A stretch of 64,000 nucleotides of DNA. It comes from Sphagnum magellanicum. Its lineage: Eukaryota; Streptophyta; Sphagnopsida; Sphagnales; Sphagnaceae. The stretch spans positions 7,378,001-7,442,000 of the forward strand of contig CM038910.1 of NCBI GenBank assembly GCA_021904315.1, read 5' to 3'. Positions 33,790 to 45,985 of the stretch are shown here, piece by piece. Under the pieces are notes generated by a model that was not told where the DNA came from, searched no databases, and worked only from the letters and a program-made list of their open reading frames with translations. Positions within the stretch are counted from its first letter, which is position 1. Each line of letters opens with the position of its first letter. The translations under genes were made by a program, and so were the position numbers.

Positions 33790-34400
33790 GTCATGTTAGG
33801 TTCAACCTAATGTTAGGTAGCCTACAAGGCACCTAACTAGTTAGGCCTAAACCATGTGGCATTTATAGTACTAGCTCCAATGCTTCAATAGCCTATCTAG
33901 TGCCTAAGCTAAACATAGGCCATGTCACACCTAAGTTAAGCCTAGATTAGGCCATTAACACCTAGAATTTAAAAAACCTTATTTCATTTTGGGTTTAGAT
34001 TGTAAGATCAAACCTTTTTATTAGCTCACCCCAAACGACACTTTTAATTTAATGTTTTGTGTTTTACTAATGTTTATAGTGCACTTCTTTACATATTCTA
34101 AAAAATTGAAAAAAAAAAAACCATATATGGGATAAACATTCTAGTTGCAACCTAGTTGTAACCTAGTCACAACTACTAACTACTCCCTACCAACAACTAC
34201 CAAACTACTTATTTACTTAGCTACTACATAGCCCAATTTAAGTTACTACCTACCAATTAATATTGAACCTAACCTACTACCTACTAACATAGCTTATAAC
34301 TTATTAACCTAAGTACTAGACCTACTAACTATTATTTAACCTAACCTAAACCTAATAATTAACATGGCTTACTAACTAATGTAACCTACATGGCACTTGG
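33790..34400. repeat. second CCTA/CTAC-rich low-complexity block
   Basis: AACCTA, CCTAAC, CTACCTAC and TTAGGC recur irregularly over about 600 bases, similar in character to 3090-3660. It includes the phrase GTTAGGTTCAACCTAATGTT. Confidence 0.5.
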
Positions 34401-37400
34401 GATAGACCAAGTGGCACCCATGTTTCGATCACATATGTCACATGACATCTATTAAGGCCTAGACCTAAGTCATGCCATGCATGAAAATCTTATAGTAAAG
34501 CTATACTTTACATGGATTTGCTATACATATTTTGTAAACCTTTGAATAGAATAAAACAAGATATTCTAAAGTTCCAACCATTCCACATGCACTAGCTTGA
34601 AATCAAGTACAATAATATTATATGAAAATATATAAGTAATATAAATGAAAAGAAAAGCAATTCATAAATGAACTAAAGTCAAATTCTAAGGCAAAATACT
34701 TGATGTTCGATTTTCATGTGCTAAAACGTTGGCTACTTCAAGGATATCATTCATCTAACCAATTAAAACACAAAATATCATTTCATAACAAACATAATCA
34801 AACAAACACAATACTAAACCCTTTCATGGAACCAAATAGAATTCGTTGTTTGTTAAACAACAAGAAGTTAAAACAAAAAAGGTGTCACATAGTTTTGAAT
34901 GAGGAGCAAAATCTATCAAATGTTTAAAATAGGGTTCCACAAAACAAATGAAGATAAAAGGTGTACTAATTTTCTTCCATGTGTTTTATTGGATGCAAAA
35001 TCCTTTGTGAGTTCATTATTGTTATGGATCCACCCCAAACTTGGTCAATAATCACAACATCAATGGGACTTGGTTTATTTTGGAGTAGCCCATTTTTACT
35101 TTGTCAAATCAATAATCACAACAGCACCAGGAGTTAAAAATCCAATTTTTTCTCACCTTGGAACCATGGGGGGTTTCACCCAAACCTAAGGAAACAACTC
35201 AAATAAATTATTTTTATTTATTCATATGCTAGTTCATCAACTTAAGGGTGAAGAGTTAATAAAACATTAAAAATGAAGAAAAATACCCCTACTATATTTC
35301 ATTAGTTTTTTTGGGGATTGAAGTTCATTGTTATCACAAGTCACCCAACACACACACACACAAAAAAAAAAACCACGTTCCCCCTTATTTCATCTATCCA
35401 TTTTTCTACTTGCAAAAATCACAATGTGAAGAAAAATGTGTTTATAACAAATTTAGTTTATAAAACAACATAAGAATGCACTAAAGTTTCAACTAATTTT
35501 TTGTCTAGCTTGATGGAAGATTATCAAAGTCAACTTTTGGTGCAATGACAATCATTCTCCTATAATACATTTCAAGTCTTTCAAAAATGTCATGCACACA
35601 ACTTGTTGCCAATTTGTGCCCCCCATCAAAGTTTTGCACTTATGGTCTAATAGGACTAACTCCACATAAGTTTTCACGATTCTTGATTTTCTTATAGTTT
35701 TTGTACATGTTATGCCATTGTTTGCATGGTTTGCATTTTGGTCCACTTGAAATTGTTTGCAATATTGAAAAATTGTGACCCGTTTAACATCAAATGCCAT
35801 ATTAATGCCTCATGTAGTTCCATCCAATGTTTTTTTCAATCTCCTTTTTGCAACAACCAAGGTTATTCATGTTTAATCCATTACAAACCTTTGGGGCCCT
35901 TGTCAATTACTTCAAATTTTGTGAATTGCCATGCTTGTCTATCATCTACATAGAGGCATTCAATCAACAAAGGTAAGTTTTATAAGTATTGTGGAAATTT
36001 TAGAGTCTTTTCAAAAATCTTTGCAGATGCTTAGACCATCAATGAAAACTTGTGGATAACATCATCATAATACTAAACCAAAAAATAATAATTTGCTAAC
36101 AAGAATCCAAATTTGCTAACAAAGAAAACATGAAAATTCAATTTGAAAGAAACAAAACAAACTTCGCAAAATTGAAATGGCACCATCATGTAGGTTACAT
36201 TTGAACAAATTATTTTATGAGAAAACTCTCAAAAGAAAATCAATACAATTGTGGACCTTGCATAAAAGCATGGCAAATTTATCTAAGTTTTTGACCCATT
36301 ATCAACTACATTGAAGGACAAAAAAGAATTGAAAACTCAAGGAACCCATGATTTAAAAAAACCATGAAAGAAAAACCACATAAAACATTGAAAACAAATT
36401 TACCCACAAGAATTCATATGAGAATGTCAACAAAAAAGATAAACTATCCATTACTTTGTAACATTAGGACCACTTCAAATTCACAGCAAGAAGATGACAA
36501 CCGATTTACAATAAAACACAATTTTAAAGAAGGTCCAATAAAAATTGAAACAACATACTATAGGAAAATAATCATTTAATGAAGGGCTTTGAATTTTTGA
36601 TATTATTTCACATACAAAACAATCAATGCATTCCTAGTTCAATGTTTGGGTATGGAGATTTTTTAGATATGGAAAAATAAAAATTCCTTCCTTCTCCCAA
36701 ACTTTCAATTCCCTTTAGGGTATAATTGGGGTAATAGGAGTTATTGACACTTCTCAAATAAGTTGTGACTAGTCATGACATGTTCACATGGTAGTAGAAA
36801 TTGGTGAAAAAATCTTAAGACATTATTTAAATATTAATATTACATTCTTTCACTATGTTAAAGAACATTGGTTGTAGGCTTAAAAACGTGCTAAAAGGTT
36901 TTTTTATATTTATTGGATTATTTTCAAATTTATTCAAATATTAAATTGATATATTAAAATGTGCATTCTACAACTACAACACACATTTTAAACATTATTT
37001 TAATTTGTGAAACTTATAAACATGTCGAAAAACAATTGGTTAAGCTTGAGGTGGCTCTTATTAACCCAATTTGACCTTTCATCCCTTTCAAGGCATTACG
37101 AAGAAAAAGTCCAAGATTGAATTCATTATTTAAATTGTCAAAAGTGATCAAACTCAGGAGAAGGAAGAGGATGTGGAAAAATTTCTCCCCTAAATGAAAA
37201 TTGGATCATGTCTACATGCATCAAGGACATGAAAAAAATGGTTGCAAGAAGGCAACCACAACAAAAAAATAAAAATAAATAAAAAATTGAAGCCAATAAG
37301 CTTGTTTTGAGGGTTTTACAGCAATGATGTTGCATATGCAAGAGTTCCATTCTTGGAACTTTTGTGCACCGCATCTATGAAAAAAGAAATGCTACTAGGA

Positions 37401-39128
37401 AATATGTGCAACAAATAAACATAGAAAAAAGAAGAAGAAGATGATAATGAAAAAAAAAAAAAAAACACACCATTTTCAAATGTTGTGTTTTTGAAATGTA
37501 GGAGTGGAATTTTGATCACTTATTGTCATGCATATTATATTTTTCTTTGAGTCTAAGGGCTTCTCCTCTTTAGTTTGAGATCCCAAGTTGATTCAAGATG
37601 GACAATTGCAATAGAAGCACGATGACACTATGCCAAACTCTTTTAACATCCACATAATAGCCATTGTTGCCATAGCCAAGGAGCTTATGCATCTCTTTCA
37701 CCTACTTTATCATACATATGAGATGGATGTACATGAACATGGGGAAGAAACAAACAAAGTTTCGAAGTCTTAACATTTTTGTTGTGCACTACCATATTGA
37801 TGCTTACACCTATCATTATCCACACACCACACAAAATAACATAAAAACACCTTAACTAGTGCATCATACCTAAATTAAAATAAAACTCACTTGCAATAAG
37901 CAAGAATCCAAACCCAAAACATAAAATGACAACACAATGCACAAACCATGTGTCAAAGAAACTTACATAAAAACACATGAAAACTTACGAAGAAAAACAC
38001 ACTACATTTTGAAATCTTAAATCAGCAAAAGTGATTTGAAAATCCACACCTCAAGATTATATCCCAAACACCAAATAACTCAAATAGTGGGTTTTAAACT
38101 AAAACACAATTATTTACGATAACCCAACTTAACATTAAACTAATTATAACTTAACCGAATAACTAAACTAACACTCCTACGCTCCTGACATCTTGTTCAT
38201 GATCAAAAGGGTGCCTTCACGGGTTAATTGATTTCACACTATTTGAATCACTAAAATAAAAATATTTATTAAGAGCTTCAACTCGGTCCAAAAAGATGCT
38301 AGAAGTGGGTTAAAGTCCAAGCCCAAGTATAAAGCTTAAAACACTTGAGTGAATATACACACTGGTAACAGCCCATGATGAAAGATGGCAACAGCTTCAC
38401 AGGGATGAGCATGTCTTGAATATGTAGGTTGCAGAGGTTGACTTGTTTTTTTCAGAGCCATGCACTGAAGTTTTTTAATAAAAAATCTTATGCTGGTACC
38501 AGTGGAGGTGTTGGTTCTCAATGGTTAAATTGAGTCCAAAATTACTTACATGCTCCTGGTTTCGTGATGAATCTGCAATTCACATAGGCAGACTGAAGTA
38601 GAATTTAGATTCTAGACCACAATATCATCTGGGTATGAAGGGTCAAACCTTGGAAGAGCAAAAGATCATGTGTGGAGCCGAGATGGGAAATCAAACCTTG
38701 GAAAGAGTACAAAAAAAACCATGTGTACATTCTTGGGAAGCAACCTTGGAAGACAGTTGGGCAATGGTGCAATTGCTGCTACAGTTTTGACAAACAAAAC
38801 CATGTGGGTACTTGAGAGTCAAGCACTTCGTTTTTTCATAACACTTTTTTTGTTTCATTAGCTTATGAAACAATAAATGTATATACTTTGAACATGTTTG
38901 TATGTGGATGTTTGAAGGTACAGATGTGTTTGTTTCTGTTTGTAGGCATCCCCAAAAAAGATGCCATAGTCCCATTTTTGGGACAAACTTAGTTCAGATC
39001 AAACCGCTCAGCATCCCTGCATATATCCTCCCATGAACTCCAATCACAAAGATGAAAGCACCTCAAGCTGAAAACAATCTTGAAAAGAGTCCTTCTCTTG
39101 CACAGTCTACAGAAAATTTCTCATGCAA
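34401..39128. other. AT-rich spacer, no gene seen
   Basis: There is no recognisable coding or RNA feature. A CA-dinucleotide then A-run occurs near 35,350, a TTC-type run at 37,430 and an A-run at 37,450. The sequence becomes less AT-rich from about 38,300 towards the SRPBCC gene. Confidence 0.5.
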
Positions 39129-40796
39129 CTAAGTAGCTTGTGCAGTTGTAGCATTCTCTGGTACAGAATTTGAAGCTCCAATTGCAGCATTATCCTGTGT
39201 TGGCGTTGTGTTGCTACTAGTGATGAGGTTGGAATTAGCTGCAATTTCAAGGGACTTGAGATATGAGGTATAGAAACCAGTCATGAATGTGGTGAGCTCT
39301 TCTTTAGTCTGGCTGAATACCGGATCAACACTGTATGTCCAAGATATCTTAGTCTTGCCTTCACCGCCATCTCGCAGCTGCAAAAACATATGTAACGAAA
39401 TTCCCAACACATTATTGTAGGTACACAGTATCATCAACCACATGTAATTTACCAGCACTGTGCAGTCACATCTGGAACCCCCCTTGCAAATGATTTGTGT
39501 GTTCTGAAGCCACTAGGTGCTACTATGCTCATGGATTAACCAAACATGCTTGTGGGGGAAGCTTCACATTCCAGTGTATTGCACTCCAGTGCTTCAAAAT
39601 GGAGCCTTTGTGTGTGCCAATCCACTTGTGGATTATACTCTAGTTTCTGATCCTCACTTGCATTCAGGAAGCAGAAATGAAGACTTCATGTGTGCCAATC
39701 CACTCATGGATTATGCTCTAGTTTCTTTCTGATCCTCACTTGCATCCAGAAAACAAAAATGGAGATTCACATATGCCAATCCAGTCATGGATAATTATGC
39801 GCTTGTTTGTGATCCTCAATTGCATCCAAGAAACAGAAATTATGCAGACTTGAACATGTGCACCAATTCCACTTGTGAATTATGCACTAGTTTCTGATCC
39901 TCGCTTACATCCAGGAAACAGAAATGGAGGCTTCGTGTGTGTGAAACCACTTGTGGATTATGCACTAATTTCTGATCTTCAATTGCATTCAGAAAACAGA
40001 AAACCCCCTCTTGACATGATTAAGCAGTGCAAGGACTGTCCAGAGAGTTTGCTAGAAAAAAATTGATGGTCATTTAGCGTTTTGGGCATTGGGAAAAGCT
40101 AAAGACAGACACACTTGGGTATTTGCATACCAGCTTTGTGTAATTGCACACTTCGAGCTATGGTGTAAACTTGGTTCCACACTTGCTTACCAATTCAGTC
40201 CTTAAACTTCTGGAAATCTGAAGAAGTAAAAATAAAAACGAGGAGAAAGATGAAGACAGAAGTTTGAGAAAGCTGAAGAAACTTGGAAGTTGAGAAAGCT
40301 GAAGAAAATTGGGAAGTTGGAGAAAGCTGAAGAGACCTGGAAGTTTGGGAAAAAACTGAAGAGGCTTGGAAGTCGGAAGAAAGCTGAAGAACCTTAGAAA
40401 TTGGAGATCTAAGATGAAGAAAGGAGGAGGAGGAGGATGCGGAGAGCAGCTGTTGTGTACCTGGACTGTGGAATGGTAGCCCTGGAAGCCCTTTGGAAAG
40501 ATGAAGTGGTTTTGCTCCATCCTATAAGACATGTACATGTTGTCGTCGTCGAATTGCAGCAACCTCTCGTGCACCCATGTGGTTCCTGTGCCGACGCAGT
40601 GCCTCAAGCATCCGACCTTCTTGTTTTCCCCTTCCACAAGCTCACATAAGAGGATGTTGGGTGCCCACTTCTGTAGACCCAAGAAATCTGATTGCACTGC
40701 CCACGCACTCTCCACTGGACATGATAGTATTAATTCTACTCCGCCAGTCCATTTCTCCTGCTGCTGCTGGGCCTCCTGCTCCTGATCCGCTTCCAT
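39129..40796 (-). CDS. SRPBCC / polyketide cyclase-like (lachrymatory-factor-synthase-like) protein
   Basis: Two exons, 40461-40796 and 39129-39377, join in phase 0 (CAG|GTACAC ... TTTTTGCAG|CTG) and give 194 residues. The pattern EKWTGGVELILSCPVESAWAVQSDFLGLQKWAPN, CELVEG...VGCLRHC, then WVHERLLQFDD, then TKISWTYSVDP is that of plant SRPBCC proteins of the polyketide-cyclase/START superfamily, which fold as a hydrophobic-ligand pocket. The ligand and reaction are not predictable here. The N-terminus is Gln/Glu-rich (EQEAQQQQEK) and the C-terminus low in complexity and Thr/Asn-rich. The frame is also open upstream of the ATG for about 100 codons, but that text looks like leader sequence. The intron of about 1.08 kb holds two minisatellites. 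A G-box lies upstream. Confidence 0.83.
39585..40010 (+). repeat. minisatellite, about five units of 78-86 bases, in the SRPBCC gene intron
   Basis: Units carry TGTGCCAATCCACTTGTGG, then TTATGCTCTAGTTTCTGATC, then TTGCATCCAGAAA(A)CAGAAA. Starts are at about 39,613, 39,691, 39,771, 39,857 and 39,936. Units differ by substitutions and small indels. Confidence 0.85.
40262..40398 (+). repeat. short minisatellite, units of 26-31 bases, in the same intron
   Basis: GAGAAAGCTGAAGAA recurs with variants at about 40,266, 40,292, 40,320, 40,350 and 40,378, separated by ACTTGGAAGTTG-like text. On the transcribed strand it is pyrimidine-rich and stays open in the exon 1 frame. Confidence 0.8.
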
Positions 40797-41050
40797 CCCT
40801 GAACTCGAAACCAAAACAGTGAGGACTCGCTGAAGAAAATTACGAACGAGCGCAAACCCAAAACTAAACAAAACTCGAAGATGATCACAAGATTTCACAT
40901 AAGCGGGATATATAAATCTTTGAACGATGCCTCGATCACATCTTCCCCTGCAGAAGCGCGTGAGAGTCGGAACCTCAACTAGAAGTCGTGTTGACTCTTT
41001 TTTCGCCCCCCGGGGGTTCTTCTTCGTCTTCTTCTTGCGACTAAACGACA

Positions 41051-41056
41051 CACGTG
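41051..41056. promoter_or_regulatory. G-box (CACGTG) upstream of the SRPBCC gene
   Basis: ACACGTGG contains the perfect palindrome CACGTG about 255 bases upstream of the ATG. G-boxes bind bZIP and bHLH factors in light and ABA responses. Function is inferred. Confidence 0.45.
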
Positions 41057-41105
41057 GTGTTCCAGCTAAAAACCAAACAAACACGCAAACAATCACCTTT
41101 TGTTG

Positions 41106-41140
41106 ACTAGGAGGAGGAGGAGGAGGAGGAGGAGGAGGAT
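41106..41140 (+). repeat. GGA triplet run
   Basis: About ten GGA (GAG) units in a row lie between the SRPBCC leader and the next minus-strand frame. Confidence 0.85.
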
Positions 41141-41144
41141 CAGG

Positions 41145-41525
41145 CTAATAATGTGAGTGAGATCTTGAGAGACCTGAAGAATCTCCAACTGCCCTGATTG
41201 CTTCTGAATTAGGTCTTGCTGCTGCTCTCAGACGTTGTCGTGTTGCACCTCTGAAAGCATCTGGGAGGCTGGGGAAGAAGAGGAAGTTTTTTTTGCTGCA
41301 GCAACTGTACACGCGGCCCGATCGAACTTGCAAAGATGAGCGACTAATCTGTTCCCGGACCACCACCGCTACACTGCTGCTGCTGCTGCTGCTGCTATGG
41401 TGTTGTGCCTTGAATGCTGCTGCTGCTGCAGGGGCTAATGGGATGAATCGAGAGGGGTGGAAGAGGGATGATGTTTGTTGTGGCCTTACAGTGATGGCTA
41501 TGGCCGACCCGGCCACCGTCGTCAT
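41145..41525 (-). CDS. hypothetical protein or first exon, transit-peptide-like
   Basis: The frame encodes 126 residues: MTTVAGSAIAITVRPQQTSS, an Ala run, a Ser run (both from CTG/GCT and TCC-type triplets), then FRGATRQRLRAAARPNSEAIRAVGDSSG. It is rich in Ser, Ala and Arg and almost free of acids, as in chloroplast transit peptides. A CAG|GTCTCT donor at its end could splice it to a further exon, which I cannot locate. The opposite strand has an overlapping frame of 124 codons (41,293-41,667) with a Leu run and an acidic tail, equally unproven. The function is unknown and the coding status uncertain. Confidence 0.3.
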   Translation of the reverse strand: MTTVAGSAIAITVRPQQTSSLFHPSRFIPLAPAAAAAFKAQHHSSSSSSSSVAVVVREQISRSSLQVRSGRVYSCCSKKNFLFFPSLPDAFRGATRQRLRAAARPNSEAIRAVGDSSGLSRSHSHY

Positions 41526-41554
41526 GGTTGTTACTCTTCTGGAGGATAATTACA

Positions 41555-41632
41555 GATCTTCAACAGACCTTCAAGTTGAAGATCTTCAACAGACCTTCAA
41601 GTTGAAAATCTTCAACAGATCTTCAACAGGAA
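41555..41632 (+). repeat. 26-bp tandem repeat, about three units
   Basis: GATCTTCAACAGACCTTCAA plus GTTGAA repeats at 41,555 and 41,581, and as AATCTTCAACAG at 41,607. A GAA-triplet run follows at 41,645-41,662. Confidence 0.85.
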
Positions 41633-42195
41633 TTTCTTTAGACGAAGAAGAAGAAGAAGAAGATTAGTTTTATAGAAATTCTCTCAAGAGAATTGCAATG
41701 GAGCTCTCAAGAGCATTGCAATGGAGCTCTAGCAAACCAAATGGTGGTAGCTTTACAAGCTCGTTAGGTCTTGAAGGAAGGAGCCGTGCACTGTTTTGGT
41801 TTTTGGCGAATCCTGGAAATCATGTTTTTTTGGTTTTTGGCTACACTGGCAACCATCCACAGGTTTTCTTCCTCCCATGATACTCTATTGGTACCACACC
41901 ATTAATTAATTAATTAATTATAATTAAAAATTAATTTTATTTAAAAAAATTTAAAGAAAAAAAAAACCAACTTCTTTATGGATGGTAAAGACCTCCATGT
42001 GGGCTTTTTTTTGAAATTGAGCCCACCCTCGGCTCTACCTCGTACAAGTCCTTCTTCCCCTAAAGCCCACGGGTTGCAAGGCTTTACCCACCCGGCAACT
42101 ACTCTTCTTCTTCTTCTTTCGTATAAAGACAATTTTGTTTCGACTTCCGTCCTTTTCTTTTTTCTTCTCTTGTTCCCTTGCCAGGTGTTTTTCCC

Positions 42196-42225
42196 TTATT
42201 TATTTATTTATTTATTTATTTCCAT
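42196..42225 (+). repeat. TTTA tetranucleotide run
   Basis: TTTATTTATTTATTTATTTA occurs here. A shorter TTAA run lies at about 41,903-41,918 and a CATC run at 42,270-42,290. Confidence 0.8.
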
Positions 42226-42372
42226 GACTTACTTCCAGACAAACCCATCCCGTTGAGTACTATTGTCTACGGCATCCATCCATCCATCCACTGGATGACG
42301 CTTCCCCATCCTTGCTCATTCTCCTTCCCACCCTTACTCGGTTCCATCCACACACTCCCCCTAATGTGCCTC

Positions 42373-42905
42373 CAATATTCAGAATTCCCACCAAAATTTA
42401 AGAAAAATGGCCAAATCTCTATTATATAACATGGTTCAAGTAGGTAGCCAAAAAATATATATATATAAAGAAGGTTGTTTAATCTTTTTTTAACTGTTTA
42501 TATTTATTCTTTAGCCAAAATTTGGCTAAATCTTCTTGTGGATGACCACCATTTTGGCTACATCACAAAATTGACCAAAAAAAACATCAATGGGCCCCCC
42601 TTGTGACCCCCCCCCCCCCCTCGTGACTCCTTTGGATTCTCGCCATACATATATTACAAATGTGGGGTACCCATGTACCTCAACCTACTCCAGGGGTACT
42701 CACAATTAGTGTTTTTTTTTGGGGTCAATTTTGTGACGGAACCAAAATGGTGATGATCCACAAGAAGATTTAGCCAAATTTGGCTATAAGCTAAATATGA
42801 AAGTAAAATTTTTTACACAAATCCTTCTAGATTTGGCTACCTGAATTATGTGTAGAGAAATATGGAAAATTTTCTTAAATTTTGATGGATTTTGGCTATT
42901 GAAAA
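42373..42905. mobile_element. foldback (MITE-like) element with arms of about 65 strong plus 120 weaker bases
   Basis: The left arm at 42,511-42,577 starts TTAGCCAAAATTTGGCTAAA, continues TCTTCTTGTGGAT and ends CACAAAATTGACC. It is almost the exact reverse complement of 42,722-42,788. Outside these arms pairing continues at lower identity (left CACCAAAATTTAAGAAAA, then GGTAGCCAAA; right TTTGGCTACC, then TTTTCTTAAATTTTGATGG), reaching about 42,373 and 42,905. The loop holds a C-run of about 14 and GGGGTACCC-like text. No coding capacity. Confidence 0.8.
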
Positions 42906-42999
42906 TTTCAAAAAAGCACTTGATTAATAGCTTTTTGGCTATATGAACCCAGCCAAAAACAAAAGAACAAAAAGCTGCCTTCAATGGATCCCACTTTGC

Positions 43000-43470
43000 A
43001 AGCTTTTGGCCGGCGAACTTCGTTAAGCTCCCCAGAGAACTTCGTGAAGCTCCCCCCCCATTGCTCGCGATCATCATCGGAGCTCGCGATCATTGACAGA
43101 GAACTACTTCGTGAAGCTCCTCCATCGGAGCTCGTGATCATCGTCGGAGCTCGTGATCATTGACTGAGAGAAAAACGGTAAAAAGTCGCTGATGATGTCA
43201 TGAAATTGGTGCGCATTTCTCTCTTTTTTTTTTTGGGTTTTGGTTTGTGGATTTCTCGTCGCGAGTCTTGCGCGTTTTTCGACAATTTCTCTCCAGACAA
43301 TTCCTGCACGTTTTGTGTGAATTTCGGTCAAGATTGGTTGCGCGCTTTCGCCACATGTTTGTTTCGTCTGCCAGGGCTCCTGAGTTTCCGTGAGTTTCTT
43401 CTAATGACCGTTGCACCTGACGATTCTTCGAACCCTAAACCCTGCCCGGAGGAGAGAGATTAATTGGGCT
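43000..43470 (-). other. GC-richer, gene-like fragment with tandem repeats and telo-box
   Basis: Composition changes sharply from the surrounding AT-rich DNA. GAACTTCGTGAAGCTCC occurs about three times and TCGGAGCTCG(C/T)GATCAT about four times between 43,015 and 43,160. A telo-box-like AACCCTAAACCC lies at 43,430. Short frames on both strands (43,104-43,416 minus; 43,200-43,463 plus) match nothing I know. It may be the leader and first exon of a minus-strand gene or a gene remnant. Confidence 0.35.
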
Positions 43471-45640
43471 GCCCCCCAAAAAACAAAACGAGGGCTGACC
43501 AAAAGAACGTTTCGAATAAGGCTAAATACAAATTTTCAAAAAATAAAAATAAAAATCAATTGGGTAAAGGTAAAAAGGTTTTTTTTTTTTAAAATTCCAA
43601 ACTAAGTAAGGGTATAAAAGTCTTGCAAATTTTATCTATATGGGTAAGGGTAAATGTAAAATGGTGAATATTTACCCTATTTTCCCAGTAAAAATAGGGG
43701 TAAATTATTTCCTCATTTATCCGATAATACCACCATGTGAATATAGAAGTGAGTAAATGAAAGGCAAAAAGAAATTTACACAAGTATATGGCATAGTTTA
43801 AAATAAAAGAAAGACTTTGCAATGAACACAATGAAATTTGCAACATCCTTTTTTTTTTTTTTTGGGTTCAAAATAAACAAAGTATAATCAAACGAACCAA
43901 TAGTGTCAAAATTATATTCAAAGTATTTATTTTTATAATGAAAAATCTTAGTAAAATTTAAAGGGGTTCCAAAACATATGGTTAACATGCTTTCCATGGC
44001 AATTGATGTGAAGAATAAACACAAAAATGCTAAAAGAAAATTTACATTCAAATTGTTAGTCACCATAATTTGAACAAATTCATGAAATCACATGCGTTGC
44101 AAAATATAGAAATGCATATATATATTATATAATGATTTTTGGCATATATCTTTCATTTATCTCTTCAAATGAATTACCTTACTTCCCCAAGGTAAGGGTA
44201 AACCTCAATTATATACTAAGTTAAGTAAAATAGAACAAGTGCAATTAAGGGGTAATCTTTTCCCAACAAATAGAAAAATAATAATTCTACGTTTTAAAAG
44301 ACATGACAAACAAGATTATCGTGATGAACAAGACCATTACAATGGCCAAGACAAATGAGTATGACAAACAAACAAGATCAAACAAACTAAAATGACAAAT
44401 AGAGCTCATCCAATCATGTAGGCAACTTCCAATGGGCAATGCATGTGACGATGGTGTGGTGCAAATGATCAACGAAGGCAATAAAGATGTGTGTTATGAA
44501 GATGTCCGCAATGGTGGAGATGTAGAGATGTGTGAGATTGGGGAGTTGTGGAGAAATGAAATGTTATATGAAATTGTAGGAACACTAGAACTATGTAACC
44601 AATAAAGATGTGTTGCAATGTTTATTATTTTTGGTTGACACTCATTCCCAATAACAATAATGTTTCAAATGGTTCCAATAGACAAAACAAGAGGCAACCA
44701 AACCACTAAAGGTTAAACCATGAAATGTTTTAAGTATGTGTAGAGTAACACCCAAGGGGTCATGGACCCATCAAAACTTGGCCATCATTTTTTTGCTTGC
44801 TTGGGTTCATGCACTCTTGAAATAATGGGCCCAAGGCCAAAGGACGAGGGCCCATAATTTTGGAACACCTCACCCAAGGGCATTTCACAACATAAAAAAT
44901 GAATAGATTTATGTTGATTATAAAATTAAAAACCCCTTTTTCTTGTGATACCCACCACGTCCCTATATGGGTATCTCAGAGCATTTTTGGATCTAAATTT
45001 TATATTGAAACTACTAAAATTTATGTCATGCTTAAAGTCTTTTTTTTTTTCAAAAGATTGAAAAACTTTTGACACTAGCCTATATGAAATAATAGCCTAG
45101 AGAAGGAAATGTGATGTTGTTGGAATTTGTAAAAATTGGATTGACACTTTGGCCCACATGGATTCTATTGTTGGGATTGCATGCAATGGTATATAAGTAC
45201 ATACTACACATGGTATTGGCATCTTATTCACCTATGTTTCTTCTTCTTCTTCTTCTTTTGGCTTTGTTTTAGGCCATGTTGGTATTTGACATGGAGTTAG
45301 TTGTTTGCTTTTGAATTTGGGACATCAATTGAGCTAGGTACTTCTCGAAAGGTTGACATTGTTTTTTTGTTTTTTTTGTTGTTGTTGCATGTGAACATTA
45401 TCTCACATGGTCATGTTTTTTCCATGTTTTTGAAGGCAATAGTGTCAGTTGTTCTAAAAAGGCGAAGTTCAACAATTTGGGAACATGTGTATGTCAAACT
45501 CTACACCAAAAATTGTGCCATCTCCAAATGGTGCCCACCATCCCAAGTATAGCCATGTGTATAAATTTTAATAGCCATATATATATATATATATATATAT
45601 GGTTAATTAACTTTCAATTTTTTCCATATGGAACATTCAG
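43470..45640. other. AT-rich spacer, no gene seen
   Basis: No coding feature is supported. A slightly GC-richer patch at 44,740-44,980 (ACACCCAAGGGGTCATGG, GGGCCCAAGGCC) may be a repeat fragment. TTC triplets occur at 45,238-45,255 and an AT dinucleotide run at about 45,577-45,600. Confidence 0.5.
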
Positions 45641-45655
45641 TATATCCATCAAAGT

Positions 45656-45985
45656 ACCATACTAACCAGGGTTGACCACTCATTGAGTTTTGAGCTGGTT
45701 ATCAATCCGGTTATCAGCCTGGTTATTAGGAGCTTACCAACTGGTTCTTGATTTTATTTTTTTATAACTGGTTAAATTGATAACCTCTTGGTATCGAATT
45801 TTGAAAATCTAACATCCATCAATACCATACTAACCACTCTTGACCACTTATTGAGTTCTGAGCTAGTTATCAATCCGGTTATCAGCCTGGTTATTAGGGA
45901 CTTACCAACTGGTTCCTGATTTTTTTTTGGGATAAGTGGTTCAATTGATAACCTCTTGGTATTGAAGTTTCAAAACCTAATAACC
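45656..45985 (+). repeat. tandem duplication, two units of about 168 bases
   Basis: ACCATACTAACCA starts at 45,656 and again at 45,824. Both units contain GGTTATCAATCCGGTTATCAGC broken only by the numbering, CTTACCAACTGGTTC and TTGATAACCTCTTGGTAT. Confidence 0.85.

Noticed and set aside
40158..41096. A single 312-codon minus-strand protein
   Set aside because: Only the part 40,461-40,796 matches the SRPBCC family; the rest reads through leader and intron, and the splice to 39,377 restores the family sequence.
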